64,000 nucleotides of DNA from Bradyrhizobium roseum (GTDB taxonomy: Bacteria; Pseudomonadota; Alphaproteobacteria; Rhizobiales; Xanthobacteraceae): contig NZ_CP129212.1 of assembly GCF_030413175.1 (NCBI RefSeq), forward strand, positions 7,091,001 to 7,155,000. The letters run 5' to 3'. The notes under the pieces are model-generated. The model ran no database searches and was not told the origin of the DNA. It worked only from the letters and a program-made list of their open reading frames with translations. The stretch's first letter is position 1; the number at the start of each line of letters is the position of its first letter. Made by a program: the position numbers and the translations under genes. Positions 1 through 8,748 of this stretch are shown one piece after another.

Positions 1-2
1 AG

Positions 3-800
3 GCGCGCGATTTCTCGCGGCGCTTCGCCTGCTTCACGCTCGACGACGGCTATCGCGACAACCGCGACTTCGCGCTGCCGGTGATGCGCGAATTTGACGC
101 GCCCATAACCGTCTACGTCACGAGCGATTTCGCCGAAGGCACCGGCCGGTTGTGGTGGGTCGCGCTCGAGCGGGTGGTCGCGACGGCGTCAGCAATCGAG
201 GTCCCGATATCAGGCGTCAAGACCCGCCTCGACGCCGCGACGCCAGCGGCGAAGCAAGCCGCCTTCGATCGCGCCCACGACTGGCTGCGCGCGCTGCCGA
301 CCGAACACGACATGCAGCGTGAAATCTCCGCGCTATGCGCGCGACATGAGGTCGATGAGACGGCGATCGCCCGCGAGCTATGCTTGTCCTGGGAGGAATT
401 GAAGGCGTTCGCGGCCGATCCCCTGGTGACGATCGGCGCACACACGGTCACGCATTGCAATCTGGCGCGGCTGAGCGAGGAGACCGCCTCGTTCGAACTG
501 GCCACCAGCCGCGCGCGGATCGAAGCCGCGTTGCAGCGGCCGGTGCTTCATCTCGCCTATCCCTATGGCGACCGCGTCGCGGCGGGCCCGCGCGAATTCC
601 GCCTGGCGCAAACCGCCGGCTTCAAGACCGCGGTCACGACGCGGCCGGGCATGGTCTTTCCGGAAAGCGCCGGGCACATGGCTGCGCTGCAGCGGGTTTC
701 GCTCAACGGCAACTACCAGGACGCCCGCATCCTCCCGGTCCTGACTTCAGGCGCCGCCACCGCGATGTGGAACGGCTTTCGCCGCATCGACGCGGCGTAG
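3..800 (+). CDS. Polysaccharide deacetylase (NodB-like), 5' end missing
   Basis: The reading frame is open from the first bases of the window, so the true start lies upstream; 265 residues are visible. The NodB homology fold is recognisable: FTLDDGYRDN near the beginning carries the Asp-Asp pair (catalytic base and metal ligand), HTVTH supplies the two metal-binding histidines, and LAYPYGD is the later substrate-groove motif. The family removes N- or O-acetyl groups from polysaccharides such as chitooligosaccharides, peptidoglycan or exopolysaccharide. The substrate cannot be told from this sequence and the upstream neighbours are outside the window. Family assignment is firm, role is not. 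Confidence 0.85.
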   Translation, partial: ARDFSRRFACFTLDDGYRDNRDFALPVMREFDAPITVYVTSDFAEGTGRLWWVALERVVATASAIEVPISGVKTRLDAATPAAKQAAFDRAHDWLRALPTEHDMQREISALCARHEVDETAIARELCLSWEELKAFAADPLVTIGAHTVTHCNLARLSEETASFELATSRARIEAALQRPVLHLAYPYGDRVAAGPREFRLAQTAGFKTAVTTRPGMVFPESAGHMAALQRVSLNGNYQDARILPVLTSGAATAMWNGFRRIDAA

Positions 801-902
801 CTCTTAATTCCCTTTTTCATTGTGGTAGAAGGAATAGCAGCCCCTTCCTTGACTCGCCGCCCTGCCCCGCCCAAAACCTCCGGCAAGACAATGGAGGAAC
901 GC

Positions 903-1703
903 ATGTTCAAGGATCTGTTTTCGCTCAACGGCCGCGTCGCGCTGATCACGGGCGGCTCGCGCGGGATCGGCAAGATGATCGCGGCCGGCTTTCTCGCGCA
1001 GGGCGCGGCGAAGGTCTACATCACCGCGCGCAAGGCCGGTCCCTGCGAGGCGACCGCGAAGGAGTTGACCGCCGCCTATGACGGCGAATGCATCGCGCTG
1101 CCGATCGACATCTCGACCGTCGAAGGCTGCAACAAGCTCGCCGGCGAATTCATCAAGCTGGAGCCGAAGCTCGACATCCTCGTCAACAATGCCGGCGCGG
1201 CGTGGGGCGCCGAGTTCGATGAATTCCCGGAAAACGGCTGGGACAAGGTCATGGACCTCAACGTCAAGTCGCTGTTCTTCCTGACCAAGGCGCTGGCAAA
1301 ACCGCTGCGCGCCGCGGCCTCGCACGAGCGGCCCGCCAAGGTGATCAACATCGCCTCGATCGACGGCATCTTCGTCAACCCGGGCGAGACCTATTCCTAC
1401 GGTGCGAGCAAGGCGGCCGTGATCCATCTGACGCGGCGCATGGCGACAAAGCTGGTCAAGGACAATATCAACGTCACCGCGATCGCGCCGGGCGCGTTCG
1501 CGTCCGACATGAACCGCGCCGCGCGCGACCAGTCGGACGAACTCGCCAAGCGCATTCCCTCGCGGCGCATCGGAACCGTCGAGGACATGGCAGGCATTGC
1601 GATCTACCTCGCCTCGCGCGCCGGTGACTACGTCGTCGGCAACACCATCGCGGTCGATGGCGGCGTGGTGTACGCGAACGCCGGGCTGGAGATTTCGGGG
1701 TAA
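903..1703 (+). CDS. Short-chain dehydrogenase/reductase
   Basis: Encodes 266 residues of the classical SDR type. TGGSRGIGK near the N-terminus is the glycine-rich dinucleotide site, NNAG follows in the middle, and the catalytic Ser (NIASIDG) and YSYGASK (Tyr and Lys) complete the active site; a C-terminal VDGG is also typical. The start at 903 has GGAGG six bases upstream; an ATG at 891 in the same frame has no such site. Such enzymes oxidise or reduce alcohols, ketones or 3-oxoacyl groups with NAD(P)H. The gene stands alone and converges with boxB across a palindromic repeat, so the context does not reveal the substrate. Confidence 0.88.
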   Translation: MFKDLFSLNGRVALITGGSRGIGKMIAAGFLAQGAAKVYITARKAGPCEATAKELTAAYDGECIALPIDISTVEGCNKLAGEFIKLEPKLDILVNNAGAAWGAEFDEFPENGWDKVMDLNVKSLFFLTKALAKPLRAAASHERPAKVINIASIDGIFVNPGETYSYGASKAAVIHLTRRMATKLVKDNINVTAIAPGAFASDMNRAARDQSDELAKRIPSRRIGTVEDMAGIAIYLASRAGDYVVGNTIAVDGGVVYANAGLEISG

Positions 1704-1725
1704 TAGCTGCGGCGGGGCGCGGTGC

Positions 1726-1874
1726 GCTCCCTCGCCCCGTTCTTCACGGGGAGAGGGTTGGGGTGAGGGGGGCTCTCCGCGAGTGGTACCTTATCGATAG
1801 ACCTGTACCCTCTCACCCGGATTTCACGCTTCGCGTAAAATCCGACCTCTCCCCGCAAGCGGGGCGAGGTTAAG
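1726..1874. repeat. Intergenic palindromic repeat, family A, copy 1
   Basis: About 150 bases with complementary ends (CTCGCCCCGTTCTT... against ...CCCCGCAAGCGGGGCGAG) and an internal hairpin ending in ACGCTTCGCGT. Closely similar copies lie at 12149-12288 (inverted) and 56502-56647. This copy separates the convergent SDR and boxB genes and could act as a two-way transcription terminator. Confidence 0.85.
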
Positions 1875-1880
1875 AAACCA

Positions 1881-3326
1881 TCACGTCTCGATCTTCACGT
1901 ACTCGAAATCGCCGGGCTTGTTGTCGATGCCGACCTTCGGCGGCGAGATCCAGTTGGCGTAGGCACCCACTTCAGTGACCGGCTTCATCAGCGAGGCGAT
2001 GAAGTCGCCGTCGTTGCTTGACGGCAACCACTCGTTCTTGCGGGCATTCCAAGTGGCGTCGTCGATCAGGATGCCGTCGGGTGTCGCGTGGATATTCTTG
2101 AATTCGCCGATCTGGCGGTGGAATGCGACGTCCGGCAGCGCCAGCTTGAACTGATAGCCCGCGGTCGAGATCACCTTGTTCCAGCGCAGCAGGCCCTTGA
2201 CGCAATCCTGCGTGTAGTCGTCGCGCAGCCGCATGTTGAGCGCGGTCAGCGCCGGCTCGTCTACGCGCTTGATCACGCCGTCGACCAGCTTGAGCACCGG
2301 ATAGGTGGCGTTCTTGAGCTGGTGGTCGTCGTCGATCTGGGTTTCCTTGTAGCGCCCCTTGATGCCGGCATTGAAGGCGTTCGCGGCGTTGGTCGAGACC
2401 TCCGAGCCGAACAGATCGAGCGACAGCGAGTAATGCAGGTTCAGCTTCTTCTGGATGGTCGGCAGGTCGATGACGCCGAGCGCGCGCACTTTGGCGACAT
2501 CGGTGGGATCGGTGATGCCGGCTTCGCGCATCGCCTCGCAGGTACGCTGCACGACGCGGCTGATGCCGGTCTCGCCGACGAACATGTGATGCGCCTCTTC
2601 GGTCAGCATGAAGCGGCAGGTGCGCGACAGCGGATCGAAGCCGGACTGCGCCAGCGAATGCAGCTGCATCTTGCCGTCACGGTCCGTGAAGTAGGTGAAC
2701 ATGAAGAACGACAGCCAGTCCGGCGTCGCCTCGTTGAAGGCGCCGAGCATGCGTGGGCTGTCGGCGTCGCCGGAGCGGCGGCGCAACAAATCGTCCGCCT
2801 CCTCGCGGCCGTCGCGGCCGAAATACTTTTGCAGCAGGTAAACCATCGCCCAGAGATGGCGGCCTTCCTCGACATTGACCTGGAACAGGTTGCGCAGGTC
2901 GTAGAGCGAGGGCGCGGTCTTGCCGAGATGGCGCTGCTGTTCGACCGAAGCGGGCTCGGTGTCGCCCTGGATCACGATCAGGCGGCGCAGCGTGGCGCGG
3001 TGTTCGCCGGGGACTTCCTGCCAGGCCGGCTTGCCGTAATTCTCGCCAAAGGGAATCACGCGGTTCTCTTCCTGCGGCGCCAGCAGGATGCCCCAGCGAT
3101 ATTCCGGCATCTTCACATAGTCGAACTTGGCCCAGCCGCGCGGGTCGACCGAATAGGCGGTGCGCAAATAGACCAGCGACTGCTGAAAGCCTTCCGGCCC
3201 CATGTCGCCCCACCAGTCCATGTAACCGGGATGCCAGCCCTCGAGCGCCTTCAGCACCTGGCGGTCTTCGCTGAGATTGACGTTGTTGGGAATCTTGGTC
3301 GAGTAGTCGACGTTCATGAAGTTCAT
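1881..3326 (-). CDS. boxB: Benzoyl-CoA 2,3-epoxidase, oxygenase subunit BoxB
   Basis: A 481-residue protein with the features of BoxB, the di-iron oxygenase that epoxidises benzoyl-CoA in the aerobic CoA-dependent benzoate pathway. Iron ligands are visible in EEGRH (residues 153-157) and EEAHH (243-247), as in the family, and the length matches known BoxB proteins. The ATG at 3326 has an AAGGAG site just upstream, and the gene follows boxC by 10 bases, so the two are surely cotranscribed. BoxB needs the NADPH-dependent reductase BoxA, which is not found next to it or elsewhere in the window. The downstream end faces an SDR gene across a repeat. Confidence 0.96.
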   Translation of the reverse strand: MNFMNVDYSTKIPNNVNLSEDRQVLKALEGWHPGYMDWWGDMGPEGFQQSLVYLRTAYSVDPRGWAKFDYVKMPEYRWGILLAPQEENRVIPFGENYGKPAWQEVPGEHRATLRRLIVIQGDTEPASVEQQRHLGKTAPSLYDLRNLFQVNVEEGRHLWAMVYLLQKYFGRDGREEADDLLRRRSGDADSPRMLGAFNEATPDWLSFFMFTYFTDRDGKMQLHSLAQSGFDPLSRTCRFMLTEEAHHMFVGETGISRVVQRTCEAMREAGITDPTDVAKVRALGVIDLPTIQKKLNLHYSLSLDLFGSEVSTNAANAFNAGIKGRYKETQIDDDHQLKNATYPVLKLVDGVIKRVDEPALTALNMRLRDDYTQDCVKGLLRWNKVISTAGYQFKLALPDVAFHRQIGEFKNIHATPDGILIDDATWNARKNEWLPSSNDGDFIASLMKPVTEVGAYANWISPPKVGIDNKPGDFEYVKIET

Positions 3327-3336
3327 GGCGTGCTCC

Positions 3337-5025
3337 TTAAACCCGCGTCATATCGAACTGCGCCTTCTGGCCGGTGCCGTAGCGGCGCAGCGCGCCGTCT
3401 TCGCCGACCGCGTTGGGGCGCTGAAAGATCCAGTTCTGCCACGCCGTCAGGCGCGAGAAGATTTTCGATTCCATGGTCTCGGGACCGACGAAGCGCAGAT
3501 TGGCTTCCATGCCGGTGAGTCCGTCGGGCGAGAACGACGTGCGCTCCTCCAGGAACACCCGCACCTCGTCGTCCCAGTCGATGTCGTCGAGCGCGAAGGT
3601 AACGAGACCGAGTTCTTCGGCCTCTTCCGCATCGAGCGTCGTGCCGATGGTCGCCTCCGCGCGCTCCAGATCGGACGGATCGGCCTGAAAGCGCGACTGC
3701 AGCCGCGTCAGGCCATGGCTCATCGGATAGGGACCGAAATTCATCGCGGTCAACTGGATCGCGGGCGGCGCACGGTTGTCGCCCTGGCGCGACCCGATCA
3801 GCATGTAGGAGCGATCGGCGGCGAACACGAGTTCGGCGAGCGTGCCGGCAAAACACGAGCCGGGCTCGACCAGCGTCACCAGCGTGCGCGAGGTGACGTC
3901 GATGCGCTTCAGCACCCGCTTCCAGTAGTGCCTGATCTCGTTGACCAGCCAGTGCGCCTTGTTGGCTTCGAGGAAGGCGTCGCAGGCCACCACATTGGCG
4001 GCATCGCCATGGCTCTTGAACACCAGCATCGCGAGTTCGAGCTCGTTGATGCGCAGGTGCAGGATGGCGTCGTCGAGCTCGCGCGCCACCTGCAGCGGCC
4101 AGAACGACGCACCCTGCGCGATCAGGCCGTCGATATCGGCGGGCGGCGCGGCCTCCGGCGCCTTGATCGAGATGGTCGCGATCCGCGCAGCGCGATCGAT
4201 GTCGACATTGACAAGACCGTAGCGGATGCCGCTGTCGTCGATGGTGCGGTTGAGCGGCGAAAGCGTGATGCCCTTGCCATTGCCGTTGCGCTTCGAGGCG
4301 GCGGCAAACTCCCTGGCGCGATCGGCGACTTTGCCTTCCAGTTTGCTGTTCGGCACGATCTCGTCGACCAGCCGCCATGCGACGGCGCGTTTGCCCTTGA
4401 TGCCTTCCTCGATGGTGCAGAAGAAATCCGCATGATCGCGGCGCACCTTCCGCTTGTCGACGACGCGCGTCAGGCCGCCGGTGCCGGGCAGCACCGCCAG
4501 CAGCGGCACTTCCGGCAGCGACACCGCGGCGGCGCCGTCGTCAGCCATGATGATGTGATCGGTCGCCAGCGCCAATTCATAGCCGCCGCCGGCCGCGGTG
4601 CCGTTGACGACGGTGATGAAGCGCTGTCCGGAATTTTCGGAAGAGTCTTCCAGGCCGTTGCGGGTCTCGTTGGTGAACTTGCAGAAATTGACCTTGTGGG
4701 CGTGTGTGGCGCCCGCCAGCATGCGGATATTGGCGCCGGCGCAGAACACCCGGTTCTTGCCCGAACGCATCACCACCGCCTTCACCTCGGGATGCTCGAA
4801 GCGCAGCCGCTGCACGACGTCGGCCAGCTCGATGTCGACGCCGAGATCGTAGGAATTCAGCTTAAGCTGATAGCCCTCGAACAGGCCGCCATTCTCGTCA
4901 ACGTCCATGGTCAACGTCGCGACGTCGCCCTCGACCCCCAGCTTCCAGTGCCGGTAGCGCGACGGATCGGTCTGGAAATCGATGTATTTCGCGCCGCCCG
5001 CGAGGACGCGATCTTCGCCGGCCAT
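3337..5025 (-). CDS. boxC: 2,3-epoxybenzoyl-CoA dihydrolase BoxC
   Basis: A 562-residue crotonase-superfamily protein recognisable as BoxC, which hydrolyses the benzoyl-CoA epoxide and opens the ring to 3,4-dehydroadipyl-CoA semialdehyde and formate. Crotonase features appear as FCAGANIRM (CoA-ester oxyanion region) and NGTAAGGGYELALA in the N-terminal half; a second crotonase-like half follows. I chose the ATG at 5025 (MAGEDRV) because the 14 upstream codons run into an AT-rich region containing the probable operator and look non-coding. The lyase lies between a hydrolase gene and boxB on the same strand. The inverted repeat at 5063-5122 probably controls it separately from bcl. Confidence 0.95.
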   Translation of the reverse strand: MAGEDRVLAGGAKYIDFQTDPSRYRHWKLGVEGDVATLTMDVDENGGLFEGYQLKLNSYDLGVDIELADVVQRLRFEHPEVKAVVMRSGKNRVFCAGANIRMLAGATHAHKVNFCKFTNETRNGLEDSSENSGQRFITVVNGTAAGGGYELALATDHIIMADDGAAAVSLPEVPLLAVLPGTGGLTRVVDKRKVRRDHADFFCTIEEGIKGKRAVAWRLVDEIVPNSKLEGKVADRAREFAAASKRNGNGKGITLSPLNRTIDDSGIRYGLVNVDIDRAARIATISIKAPEAAPPADIDGLIAQGASFWPLQVARELDDAILHLRINELELAMLVFKSHGDAANVVACDAFLEANKAHWLVNEIRHYWKRVLKRIDVTSRTLVTLVEPGSCFAGTLAELVFAADRSYMLIGSRQGDNRAPPAIQLTAMNFGPYPMSHGLTRLQSRFQADPSDLERAEATIGTTLDAEEAEELGLVTFALDDIDWDDEVRVFLEERTSFSPDGLTGMEANLRFVGPETMESKIFSRLTAWQNWIFQRPNAVGEDGALRRYGTGQKAQFDMTRV

Positions 5026-5062
5026 GAGCCACCCTTGAGTGTTTATTGATCTTATCGATATG

Positions 5063-5122
5063 AACAATAATGCATGTTTTGGAATTCGTCCAGCTCACAT
5101 TGCCAAAATATGCATTTTCTTT
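5063..5122. promoter_or_regulatory. Inverted repeat with TGCA cores upstream of boxC (probable BoxR operator)
   Basis: TGCATGTTTTGG (5071-5082) and CCAAAATATGCA (5103-5114) form 12-base arms with one mismatch and a 20-base spacer; the similarity extends outward to about 16 of 20 positions. The TGCA cores are exactly 40 bases apart, about four helical turns. The stretch is much richer in A+T than its surroundings and ends 38 bases before the boxC start. From memory, BoxR/BzdR-type regulators use operators with TGCA cores; assignment to the BoxR here is inference. Confidence 0.6.
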
Positions 5123-5173
5123 CATCTTCTGGATCGGGCGACTGGCCAGCAACCTGGCGGTCCCGCTGGCACT

Positions 5174-5983
5174 TCAGGCCGCCGAGGCACCGTCCGCCCG
5201 GAGCGCCGCTGCCGCGAAATCGGCGATCACCGCCAGCGTCTCGCCCGCCGCCTCGCGGTGGGGGGAATGGCCAGCGCCGGCAAGGACAGTGACATCGACC
5301 GGGCAATAGCACTCCTGCTGCGCGATCTCGACCTGACGCATGGTGCCGTACTGATCCTTTTCGCCCTGGAGGATCGCTATCGGCACGCGGATATAGGCGA
5401 GGTATTCGGAGATATCCCACTCGCGGAATTTCGGATCGAGCCACGCGCCGTTCCAGCCATAGAAGGCGTTGTCGACATCCTTGTGCCAGCGCGACAGCTT
5501 CTCTTTGAGGTTGGTGGTCTCGTAAGCAGTCTTGATCTCTGCGATCGAGGCCACCGAAACATCCTCGACGATGAAATGCGGGGCGATCAGCGCCAGGCCC
5601 TGGATACGATGATCCTCGTTCGAGCCGGCATAGATCGCCGCAATCGAGGCGCCGTCGGAATGGCCGAGCAGCATGCCGCGGCGAAAGCCGATCTTGTCGA
5701 GCAGTTTTGGCAGCACGTCGAGCGCCTCGACATGCATATAGTCGAGCGGCCGCGGCAGCTTTGCCGGCGTCGAATGGCCGTAACCGACGCGCGAATAAGC
5801 GAATACGCCGGCGCCGGTCGCAGCCTGAAGCTTTTCCGGAAAGTCCCCCCATAGCCCGGCGGAGCCAAGGCCTTCATGCAGCATGACGATGGTCGGCCCA
5901 TGCTCTGGCGACGGGCCGATCATGCGGTATTCGAGATGGGCGGCGCCGATGGTGAGGAAGCCCGTGGGGGAAAGGGTGGTCAT
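5174..5983 (-). CDS. Alpha/beta-fold hydrolase of the box cluster
   Basis: About 269 residues of the alpha/beta-hydrolase fold: LHEGLGSAG gives the oxyanion-hole region, GHSDGAS is the nucleophile elbow (Ser within G-x-S-x-G) and GAGHSPH carries the catalytic His near the C-terminus. It lies directly downstream of the benzoate-CoA ligase gene (34 bases) and upstream of boxC, so it is probably cotranscribed with the ligase. Plausible roles are hydrolysis of an aromatic ester feeding benzoate into the pathway, removal of stalled CoA thioesters, or lactone hydrolysis; none can be chosen from sequence. An in-frame ATG at 6034 overlaps the end of the ligase gene and is an alternative start. Confidence 0.85.
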   Translation of the reverse strand: MTTLSPTGFLTIGAAHLEYRMIGPSPEHGPTIVMLHEGLGSAGLWGDFPEKLQAATGAGVFAYSRVGYGHSTPAKLPRPLDYMHVEALDVLPKLLDKIGFRRGMLLGHSDGASIAAIYAGSNEDHRIQGLALIAPHFIVEDVSVASIAEIKTAYETTNLKEKLSRWHKDVDNAFYGWNGAWLDPKFREWDISEYLAYIRVPIAILQGEKDQYGTMRQVEIAQQECYCPVDVTVLAGAGHSPHREAAGETLAVIADFAAAALRADGASAA

Positions 5984-6017
5984 GTCGTTGTATCCACTTG
6001 CTCCGTCATGGCCGGGC

Positions 6018-7568
6018 TTATTGGTTTGCACCATCGCGCAGCTTGAACCGTTGCACCTTCCCCGTCGCGGTCTTCGGCAATGAATCCACCACGTCGATCC
6101 AGCGCGGATATTTCCACGGGCCGATCTTCTGCTTGACGTGCTCCTTCAACGATTCATGCAGGCCGTCGGTTTGGCTGTCGGCGCGCAGCACGACGAAGGC
6201 CTTCGGCTTCAACAGTCCTTCCGGATCGGCCTCGGGCACGACGGCGGCTTCCAGCACGGCCGGGTGCGTGATCAGCGCGCTCTCGACCTCGAACGGCGAG
6301 ACCCAGATGCCGGAGACCTTGAACATGTCATCGCTGCGGCCGCAGAAGGTGTAGCGGCCCTCGGCGTCGCGCGTGTATTTGTCGCCGGTGTAGGTCCAGT
6401 GGCCCTGAAAAGTCTGGCGGCTCTTGCTGCGCTGGTTCCAGTAGCCTTCGGCAGCCGACGGCGCCTCGACCAGCAATTCGCCGACTTCGCCGTCGGGCAC
6501 CTCATTGCCGGCCTCATTGACCAGCCGCACCTTGTAGCCCGGCACCGGACGGCCGGACGAGCCGTATTTGATATCGCCGGGCGCGTTGGACAGGAAGATG
6601 TGCAACAGCTCGGTCGAGCCAACGCCGTCGAGAATGTCGGCGCCGAACCGCCCCTTCCAGGCATTGCCGACCGATTCCGGCAGCGCCTCGCCGGCCGAGG
6701 TGCAGATGCGCAGCCGCGTGCCGGCGCGCGCGTTCTTTTGCGCCTCATCGTTGAGCATCGAGGAGAACAGCGTCGGGACGCCGTAGAAGATGGTCGGATT
6801 ATATCTGTTCAGCAATTCGAACATCCGCGCCGGCGTCGGCCGGTCGGCGTTGAGAATGGTGCTGGCGCCGACCGACATCGGGAACGTCAGCGCGTTGCCG
6901 AGCCCATAGGCAAAGAACAATTTCGCCGCGGACAGGCAGACATCGCTTTCGCGGATGCCGAGCACCTGGGCCGCATAGGTATCCGCGGTCGCCTGCAGGC
7001 TGGAATGCAGATGCCGCACGCCCTTGGGCATGCCGGTCGATCCCGACGAATAGAGCCAGAAAGCAGGCTCCTCCGCATGCGTCGGCGCGGTGTCGAACGC
7101 GTCGCTTTCGTCCGCGAGTTCGTCGGCGAGTTTCTTGTGGCCGAGCGCATCGTTGCCGGAAACCACGACATGCTCGAGATCGGGCATGCGCCCGACGATG
7201 TCTTTCACGACCGGATAGAGCGCTTCGGACACGAACAGCACGCGCGCGCGGCAATCCGCCAACACATAGGCGTATTGATCCGACGTCAGCAGCGTGTTGA
7301 GCGGCACCGGCACGATGCCGGCGCGGATGGCGCCGAGAAACACGGCGGGAAAATCCACGGTGTCGAGCATGATCATCGCCACGCGCTCTTCGCGGCGGAC
7401 GCCGAGCCGGCGCAGCATGTTGGCGACGCGGCAGCTCTGCTTCTGCAGGTCGCCATAGCTGAGTTCAGAGACGGTATCGGTGAAGGCGAGCTTGGCGCCG
7501 CGGCCTTCCCTGACATTGCGATCGAGCAGCCAGGTTACCGCATTATACGAACCGGACATGCCGCCCAC
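6018..7568 (-). CDS. bclA: Benzoate-CoA ligase
   Basis: A 516-residue ANL-superfamily acyl-adenylating enzyme of the benzoate-CoA ligase group, which activates benzoate with ATP and CoA to give the substrate of BoxAB. Seen: P-loop YSSGSTGMPKGV, A5-type GVGSTELLH, hinge region YTGDKYTRDAEG with GRSDDMFKVSG, and the C-terminal catalytic Lys in PKTATGKVQ. The GTG at 7568 has GGAG seven bases upstream; an ATG three codons further in (7559) is too far from that site, although databases may prefer it. It is first in a minus-strand cluster running to boxB and is divergent from the BoxR-type regulator. Strict specificity for benzoate against hydroxybenzoates cannot be read by eye. Confidence 0.92.
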   Translation of the reverse strand: MGGMSGSYNAVTWLLDRNVREGRGAKLAFTDTVSELSYGDLQKQSCRVANMLRRLGVRREERVAMIMLDTVDFPAVFLGAIRAGIVPVPLNTLLTSDQYAYVLADCRARVLFVSEALYPVVKDIVGRMPDLEHVVVSGNDALGHKKLADELADESDAFDTAPTHAEEPAFWLYSSGSTGMPKGVRHLHSSLQATADTYAAQVLGIRESDVCLSAAKLFFAYGLGNALTFPMSVGASTILNADRPTPARMFELLNRYNPTIFYGVPTLFSSMLNDEAQKNARAGTRLRICTSAGEALPESVGNAWKGRFGADILDGVGSTELLHIFLSNAPGDIKYGSSGRPVPGYKVRLVNEAGNEVPDGEVGELLVEAPSAAEGYWNQRSKSRQTFQGHWTYTGDKYTRDAEGRYTFCGRSDDMFKVSGIWVSPFEVESALITHPAVLEAAVVPEADPEGLLKPKAFVVLRADSQTDGLHESLKEHVKQKIGPWKYPRWIDVVDSLPKTATGKVQRFKLRDGANQ

Positions 7569-7588
7569 GACGCTTCTCCCCGCTTTTA

Positions 7589-7682
7589 GAATTATAATTC
7601 ATACAAAGCCACCGGCTGCGCTTGCTGTCAATCCTCATCGGCATTATGTTTCCGGAATCCATTCATCCCCGCATGCAAAGCC
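7589..7682. promoter_or_regulatory. Divergent bclA/boxR control region
   Basis: Between the two divergent genes lies a perfect 12-base palindrome GAATTATAATTC (7589-7600), followed at once by CATACAAAGCC (7600-7610). An almost identical direct repeat, CATGCAAAGCC (7672-7682), lies 72 bases away just before the boxR start. The second copy contains TGCA, like the boxC operator candidate. Regulator binding is inferred. Confidence 0.45.
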
Positions 7683-7693
7683 GAACGAGGGCA

Positions 7694-8599
7694 ATGACCG
7701 AGGCAAGCGACCCCGAAGCCGGCTTTCTCGAGCAGCTCGGCCAGCGTGTGCGCACCATGCGGGCGCTGCGCGGCATGTCACGCAAGGTGCTGGCGAAAGT
7801 GTCGGGGATTTCCGAGCGCTATATCGCGCAGCTCGAAAGCGGCAAGGGCAATGTCTCGATCGTGCTGCTGCGGCGCGTGTCGAACGCGATGGGCGCGCAT
7901 CTGGAAGACCTGATTCCCTCCGCCGAACCGGCGCCGGACTGGGCCGTGATCCGCGACCTCCTGCGCAAGGCGACGCCGCCGCAGATCGCCAAGGCCAAGG
8001 ACGCGCTCTCTGGCGACAGCCTTTCGGCGCATCGGCGGATGTCGTTCTCCGGCATCGCCTTGATCGGCCTGCGCGGCGCGGGCAAATCCACGCTCGGCAA
8101 GATGCTGGCGAAGAAGATCGGCTGGCAATTCGTCGAGCTCAACAAGGAGATCGAGGCGCAGAACGGCTTGTCCGTCGCCGAGATCATCGCGCTCTACGGC
8201 CAGGAAGGCTTTCGCCGCATGGAGCAGACGGCGCTGACACAATTGCTGGCGCGGAAAGAGCTGATGGTGCTGGCGACCGGCGGCGGCATCGTCTCCGAGC
8301 CGCTCACCTTCGAGCTGATCCTGTCGTCGTTCTACACCATCTGGCTCAAGGCCGAGCCGGAGGAGCACATGGCCCGCGTCCGCGGCCAGGGCGATCTGCG
8401 CCCGATGGCCGACGACCGCTCGGCGATGGCCGAGCTGCGCAACATCCTGGTCAGCCGCGAACCGCTCTACGCCCGCGCCTCCGCCGTGGTCGACACCGCG
8501 GGGCTTTCGGTCGATGCCGCGGCGGCCCGGCTCAGCGATGCGGTGGCGCCGCTGCTGCACGACAAGCACGCGTTCGGGCTGCGCAGCGCGGCTTCCTGA
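7694..8599 (+). CDS. boxR: BoxR-type regulator: HTH plus shikimate-kinase-like domain
   Basis: A 301-residue protein with an N-terminal Cro/XRE-type helix-turn-helix (about residues 10-70, RGMSRKVLAKVSGISERY) joined to a C-terminal shikimate-kinase-like P-loop domain (GLRGAGKSTLGK; later LATGGGIV and SREPLY). This unusual fusion defines the BzdR/BoxR regulators, in which the kinase-like part senses benzoyl-CoA and relieves repression. The gene is transcribed away from bclA and the box genes, as expected of their own repressor. I chose the ATG at 7694, preceded by GAGG, over earlier in-frame starts that would overlap the control region. Candidate operators lie at 5063-5122 and 7589-7682. Confidence 0.92.
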   Translation: MTEASDPEAGFLEQLGQRVRTMRALRGMSRKVLAKVSGISERYIAQLESGKGNVSIVLLRRVSNAMGAHLEDLIPSAEPAPDWAVIRDLLRKATPPQIAKAKDALSGDSLSAHRRMSFSGIALIGLRGAGKSTLGKMLAKKIGWQFVELNKEIEAQNGLSVAEIIALYGQEGFRRMEQTALTQLLARKELMVLATGGGIVSEPLTFELILSSFYTIWLKAEPEEHMARVRGQGDLRPMADDRSAMAELRNILVSREPLYARASAVVDTAGLSVDAAAARLSDAVAPLLHDKHAFGLRSAAS

Positions 8600-8748
8600 A
8601 CGGCAATTCTTGCTGAATCTACTGCGCGAGGCGTCTCCCGCCTTGGTTGCACCGCACACGCATTAACCACCGTGCAAAACTCATGCGAGCACACGCTGCA
8701 TCACACCCTCTAATTGTGTTACCGAATCGTTAATCGATTGGAGGAACC

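Noticed and set aside
2088..3518. Long open frame on the plus strand opposite boxB (476 codons)
   Set aside because: It is antisense to a well-conserved gene; GC-rich third positions make long antisense frames common. The protein has no recognisable motif.
3316..5049. Long plus-strand frame opposite boxC (577 codons)
   Set aside because: Same cause; composition is that of a reverse complement of coding sequence and no family features are seen.
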